From assembly GCA_949130495.1 (NCBI GenBank), contig OX422216.1, positions 103,857,967-103,921,966 on the forward strand: a stretch of DNA of 64,000 nucleotides, written 5' to 3'. The stretch is from Sambucus nigra (Eukaryota > Streptophyta > Magnoliopsida > Dipsacales > Adoxaceae). The position numbers and the translations under genes were made by a program. Below, piece by piece: positions 58,843-64,000 of the stretch; within the stretch, counting starts at the first letter, position 1, and each line of letters starts with the position of its first letter. A model generated the notes under the pieces. That model was not told the DNA's origin. It made no database searches and saw only the letters and a program-made list of their open reading frames with translations.

Positions 58843-61120
58843 ATTGTGTTCAAAGTATAAAAATACATCTACAAGAAAGCAAGTCTACCACAGAGTGCAG
58901 TTTAAAGATGAAATATGCAAAGCAACAAGGCATACAAGACATACAAGTCTGCAGAGTAAAAATGAGAATAAAAATTTCCTTCCAATAAAGAGTTTGATAC
59001 AAGAATTATTCAAAAAAAAATGCTTGCAATTAATAGAGGAAATAACCCTAGGACTTTGCATCCTCATCCTCATTCTTCAAGTCAGTCTCAGTTTCTTTAG
59101 CCTCAAGAGCTACAGTCGTGGCCTACTCCTTTTGTTTCCTAGCCAGCTCATCAGTAACCTATAACTCCTCCACACACTGAGTGCGCTCGATGTCAGTGAA
59201 CCTCCAGGAAAAGATGTTTTCCTTATCCTCTGGATAGTTTTGGTAACCCTATGCCTCATCTCCTTGTGGGCGCAAATGTACGCTTTTTTTGCTAATGAAA
59301 AAGTCTCATGAGGTCTTGAAACTGGCCACGTCATCCTTAAAAACTTTCTTAAAGGCCACAACATGGTTATTGGCCATCTTCTTCATAGCCGCGACATGGT
59401 TTTGGATTAGTCTCTTGATTTTAACATCAAGTTTACCAACATTCTCTCATTTGTCGCGGCCTGCCTCGCAGCCTCTATAGATTTTGCCTTAAAAATCTTT
59501 ATAGCATTTGCATCCTACTTAAAATTGTCCTTGACGTCAACTATGTCCTTCTTCACAGCATCAATCTTAGACTTGGTATTAAGACTTTCATCCTGGAAGG
59601 CAGCAACCGCAGACTTTTTTCCCTCTTCAAAAGAGGAAGCCCTGGCGCTTTCCACCTTAGCTTGGTGGGAACCCTTCGTGACGTTATGTAGATCGTAAAG
59701 ATCTTCATATTTTACTATCTGGATCATAATAGACTAAGTTTCATGGAAGAAAAATAGTCAAATATAGTCAAGTAGACATGGAAAAAATCCACAGAGGTAA
59801 ATAGCACAAATAAACTTACCCTAAGAAGACAGTGAAGCATGAATTCCTCCAAATCCTTAGCATCTTCATAGAATAGACGTTAGAGGTCATCACAGTTACC
59901 AATCTTCGTGGCATTAGTAGTATCCTATAGAGATTTTAGGTAACCTTGCCTTATATGAGGCCGTAGACAGGAAGGATAACCTTACCTTTTAGAGTTCGGA
60001 CATTTGCATTCACGGGAATAGCCATTTACAACGGTGATGCTGAGATAGAGATATGTTCAGAATAAGCAAGCTCTAGAAATATTGGTCGTGGTATCATCAG
60101 ATATAGGAATATGAGAGCCATCAGCTGCAACCTCATTCTGGGTCCCAGTATGGACCTTAGTCGTTGGAGCAACGTCTTTATCCGCTGACCTATTCCTTTT
60201 CTTATCCCTAGCCTTCCATGGGGCCTGTTTAAAGTTTGAACATTATCCTTCAACTCATCCAATTGAGAGAGGATAAATTACCTATCAATCTCCATAGTTG
60301 GTCCTCCATCCACAGTTGCACATGTGCAATAAGAACATTAGTAACAAGAAAATATCTTTGTGTCTTATTTAAGGAAAGATTACATGGTTTCAGTACTTGG
60401 AGCACCTGTCTCATTGGAGCAATGTGAGCAATATAGTATACAAGCTCTTATAAGGCTCTAAGGGTGACCACCTCGGTAAAGTGTTTCTTCTTGTCAGGAC
60501 TTAAGACTATATCCTCTTCCTGTGATGCTCTGAGGGGGCCAACCCTGCACGGACTGCAAAAAATAATCAAAGTCAATAATATTTGAAATGTGAATTACAA
60601 ATTTCACGGACATGTTATCTAATTTGTTCTACCTTCCATAGGGACGTCTCCAGCACCGTGGAAGCCTAGAGCTCTCTCTCTAACTCCTTAGCATGTATCT
60701 CTCACTTGTCACCAGAAATGAAGAAGTATTTGACTTTCCATTTTTTGGTTCTGGAAGGCCATCCCCTTACTAGTTACTTACCTCCCATGTAGTATTACTA
60801 AATATTTCCATGAAGTTCTCTTTTGGCCTATAAAAATCAAAGAACTCTGCGGTCGTAATATCCCTTTCGAATTTCTTATGCCAAACTACCAATGCTACCA
60901 AAATAGACCTCCACCGATTGGGTTCAACTTGGGTTCTGGCTAGATTCACTACTTTCAAAATCTTCCTAACAAGAACTGGCATTAGAAGCCACAAGCCTAG
61001 AATGAAGGCATGTGAAGGGAAGCATGCTCTATTATTTAGGGTGCGGAACAAGATCATTGGTTCACGGAAGGTAATGTAGAAATGGTCCCCTCTGAAAATT
61101 CACAAGCCTCAGGCAGCTAA
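58843..61120 (-). pseudogene. Gypsy-type antisense ORF remnant (PF04195-like), with coiled-coil tail
   Basis: The best segment (61057-60770) reads RACFPSHAFILGLWLLMPV, VNLARTQVEPNRWRSILVAL and TAEFFDFYRPKE, which follows the pattern of the plant 'putative gypsy type transposon' domain. KWKVKYFFISGDK follows (about 60730). Downstream (59727-59515) is a charged helical stretch, EEGKKSAVAAFQDESL and KIDAVKKDIVDVKD, probably the C-terminal coiled coil. Frame breaks occur throughout. In Tat-lineage elements this ORF lies antisense between pol and the 3' LTR, so with the plus-strand Gag at 49953-51955 it suggests one old element lacking pol. Function of this ORF is unknown. Confidence 0.6.
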
Positions 61121-61784
61121 GCTAACCATCCCTCGTTCATTAAACAATGATGATTAAGGTTTGTGGGATCCCTCGTCATCTCAGTTATCAAGGTTGGATG
61201 ACCAGCTTCAGCATTTCTTACTCTCACAATGTGTGTGCTTCTCAAATTGGATCCGTGCCCGATCTCTCAATTGGGAATTGATTGTTTATGGAGCAGGTAT
61301 CTTCCTTAATTATGTGGCCACCCTCCTCGGTCGTCACAATTAAAAAACTCCACAGAGTCAGAATCAATGCATACACAGGTTGGGCCCTCTCTTATTTTGC
61401 ATGCCCCACTTATTTTTTAGAGTTTTATGTGTAACGCCACGGGAGGGGGAACACTAAAATGACTTATCCAGAAACCCCCCAAATACTCCCAAGTATTCCA
61501 ATGCATAAGGTCACGGTAGAAATGTGTAAAATCAAAGAGAGCTCCACAGTTAAAAGGTCACAACCATTATGAGTAAAATACAAAGGAAGCATAAGTTTCA
61601 AATACCATGGCCTCATAAACAGAGGTCGCGGGGAAAATTAAAAGATCCTAGGATGGGCATAAATAGGGCAAAGGCTGTGGATTCGTATATATCTACGTCA
61701 CATACCACCTAATTTGCAAGACCATGACTATATTTAAATACCTAAAGCATGTCAAAGTGACAAGTAATGGTACCATAACTTTAG
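61121..61784. other. No gene; possible 3' LTR start of the Tat-like element
   Basis: TGTAACGCCACGGGAGGGGG (61430) could be an LTR start. GGTCGCGG and GGTCACAACC words recur after it. LINE-3 truncates it. Confidence 0.35.
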
Positions 61785-63400
61785 CTCCCACACTGGGCTA
61801 AAGGTTAACCTGGATAAAAGTAGCCTTTTCACTGCTGGAATTAATATGGAAGGGATTCAAGAGATATCTTCTATTCTTGGCATTCAACATGGGAACCCCC
61901 CTTTCAAATATCTTGGGGTGCCTCGCATTACTACAAGGCTAAAGAAGGAGGACTGTCAGTTCTTGGTGGATAGGATCACCATGAGAATCAAATGCTGGAC
62001 TAACAAGTTCTTGAGTTTCGCAGGTAGGCTTCTTCTTGTTAGGACTGTCATTTTCAGCATACAAGTTTAATGGGCTTGCACTTTAATTCTGCCTAAAAGT
62101 ATTATAAAGAAGATTGAGCAAATTATGAAGAATTATTTGTGGAAAGGAGATGAAGCTAATAGTAAAGGTGCTAAAGTAGCCTGGGAGGACCTTTGTGTTT
62201 CTCTAGAGGAGGGGGGCTAAATATCAATAGTCTAGAGACCTGGAACATTGCTGCCATGGCTAAGTATTTGTGGAACTTGTGCAACAAGAAGGATAGTTTA
62301 TGGATCAAGTGGTGCAATATATACAAAATTAAAGGAAGGAGCATTTGGGCTTTGAGCATCCCAAATGATGCCTCATGGAACTGGAGGAAAATACTCAAGA
62401 TAAGAGAAAAGTTTAGAAGACAAATTAAGACCATCATTGGGAATGGAACTCAAGCATTTATGTGGTTTGATTTTTGGCATCCTAATGGGCCCCTACATCC
62501 CCTATATGGTGCTAACATTGTGTATGAGTTAGCTAGTAGCCTTAAAGCTAAAGTTTCTGATTTTATCCACCAAATGGAGTGGAGATGGCCCTCAACTGTG
62601 ACTTGGAAACTAAATGAATTGAAGAATGCTAACTTACTTGCAATTCTTGAGGAAAATGACACTGTTGTTTGGCTTCCTTCAAATAAAGGTAAATTCACCA
62701 TTGCATCAGCTTGGGAGCTATTGAATACCCACAAGCCTCCTGTCACTTGGAGAAAGTTTGACTGGAGTAAGGTTTGCATTCCTAAGTGTTCTTTCATTGC
62801 TTGGTTAGTTTTTAGAAAGGCCATCAACACTATGGTAAAGTTACTACAATGGGGTATTTCTAAGGATGACCTGTGTGGGATGTGTGGATCAGAGGGCAAA
62901 CATATAACCATCTGTTCTCTCAATGAATCCTTAGTAAAAGTATTTGGGAGGAGGTGATGCTTAGAAACCAGTGTTACAGGGATGTTCAAAGTTTGAGTAG
63001 AGAGTTGTCTTTGGCCATTGTTAACCACTCTAACAAGACCTTATGTGACAAGATTAGATCCCTTTCGTTCACTGAAACTATCTACTGCATATGGATGGAG
63101 AGAACTACTAGGTGATTTAAGCATGTCTTCAATTCCCTATACACGACTGTGAAGGGTATTGAAAACATGGTTTGTGCCAAAGCTCTTACATGGAAGAAGG
63201 GTAGAGGGAACTATACTAACTGGATGGCTTGTATGTACTGGAACATTCCTGAAGATGGGCTTCTTAGTTAGTTTATGCTAGGCTTTTAGCCTTGGTATGT
63301 TGTTTGCCTTTGTGGTATGCCTCGGGGTTTTGGTCTATTGAGGTTATTTCCTCTGTGTTTTCTTTTTTTCCTTTTATACAATTAATTTTCCCAAAAAAAA
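61785..63400 (+). mobile_element. LINE-3: 5'-truncated sister of LINE-2
   Basis: It aligns with the reverse complement of 52251-53860: the same codons from CACACTGGGCTAAAGG through the zinc-binding domain to the 3' UTR, ending CAATTAATTTTCCC and A8. It starts within RT. A possible target repeat is AATGGTA (61766 and 63400), not convincing. It contains stops such as TAA after SIQV (62068). Confidence 0.92.
61846..63270 (+). pseudogene. LINE-3 ORF2 C-terminal part
   Basis: Thumb and zf-RVT segments: CWTNKFLSFAGRLLLVRT, NIAAMAKYLWNLCNKKD, HKPPVTWRKFDWSKV and CIPKCSFIAWLVFRKA, then CGMCGS and a frameshift at about 62890. It retains VTWRKFDWSKVCIP, which LINE-2 has lost by a small deletion (THKPPKCCFIAW). 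It ends NWMACMYWNIPEDGLLS before a stop at 63270. Confidence 0.9.
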
Positions 63401-64000
63401 TGGTAAAAGTCCACGAACAGTTAGACCCTAACATGATTTTATCTCACGACACAACCATCAAGGACAATGTTGCATCCATTAGTCAAAGGCAATGGCTGGA
63501 ATAGACAAACATTATGGTGTAACTTATATGATCTAATAAAATTAAAAAGGGCAGAAACTAGGGTTTAGGCCAAGAACAACTAAGAACTAAAAATTATGTC
63601 ATTGGCCCAAAACCAACCTAAAGTGACCAAAATCGACCCCAACCCAATTTCAATTAACTAGTTTCAACTCTAAGCCAATCTAAAAGCATTCTCCAACATC
63701 AGAAACCTACCAAATCTAGACAACAACCAAAAATCCAATCATTTTCTAACCAAAATCAAAACACGGAAAGCTTAAACCATTTTTGCATTTTTTATGATTT
63801 TAGTGGTTATTTATAACCTGAAGACGAAGTAAAGGGATTGCGTGAATACCACAGAAAATCTTCTCTGCCTCACCAAAAATTGCCTCTCATCAAAATCGCC
63901 TCAATGCCACTACTCCCAAAGTATTGGGAAACGTAATGAGGCCACAACCTTTTGTAATTTACATAAAAGGTCGCGAAAATTTGAAATGCCAGAATTTAGA
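63401..64000. other. No recognisable gene
   Basis: AT-rich and A-rich sequence with no ORF of interest. GAGGCCACAACC and GGTCGCGAAA words near the right edge resemble those of the Tat-like segments. Confidence 0.45.

Noticed and set aside
61766..63406. AATGGTA target duplication for LINE-3
   Set aside because: Seven bases, with unexplained bases between the repeat and the LINE start; too weak to call.

Overview
This window looks like intergenic heterochromatin from a flowering plant, probably a eudicot, although the species cannot be named from the sequence. It is AT-rich and full of (TA)n tracts. Every protein-like segment I can recognise belongs to a transposable element. I found no intact host gene, rRNA, tRNA or CRISPR array. 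Nearly all coding segments are broken by stop codons or frameshifts.

Layout. 1-8250 is a young non-autonomous LTR retrotransposon (element A). Its LTR is about 3.9 kb and its internal region only 1.7 kb. The 5' LTR runs off the left edge. A sits in the 5' LTR of a related element B (8251-16887), which also carries a reverse-oriented solo LTR (C, 10078-13078). B sits at the 3' end of an old Ty1/copia element read on the minus strand (17065-25700). That element also holds a 5'-truncated LINE (19092-20731) and a second solo LTR (E, 22259-25203). A Gag-only, SIRE-like copia derivative (F, 26013-31336) follows, then a LINE 3' fragment and a poorly resolved stretch with a decayed Ty3 gag start and an LTR-like segment (G). 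35745-46264 is a structurally complete but dead Ty3/gypsy chromovirus (D, Tekay/Del-like) with two 2.8 kb LTRs and target duplication CATAA. Another reverse LTR (H, 46827-49952) follows. From there to about 61.7 kb I infer an old Tat-like Ty3 element: a plus-strand gag remnant, a minus-strand antisense-type ORF, and no pol. A foldback MITE and a full-length 5.5 kb LINE (52251-57763) interrupt it. A truncated sister LINE (61785-63400) closes the window.

Most notable observation. The LTRs of A, B, C, D, E and H belong to one broad lineage, yet most of their sequence no longer aligns by eye. They nevertheless keep two small hairpins at the same spacing (35-51 nt apart). The loops are alignable and the paired stems change on both sides. 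A third hairpin shows the same behaviour in four families. A separate conserved element of about 60 nt, which can fold as a three-way junction with compensatory stem changes, occurs six times in A and B. The same LTRs, and LTRs of an unrelated copia-type element, also carry clusters of family-specific palindromes built around TCGA. Together these suggest an uncharacterised structured leader or regulatory module in large plant LTRs. This rests on hand alignment and needs a covariation test.
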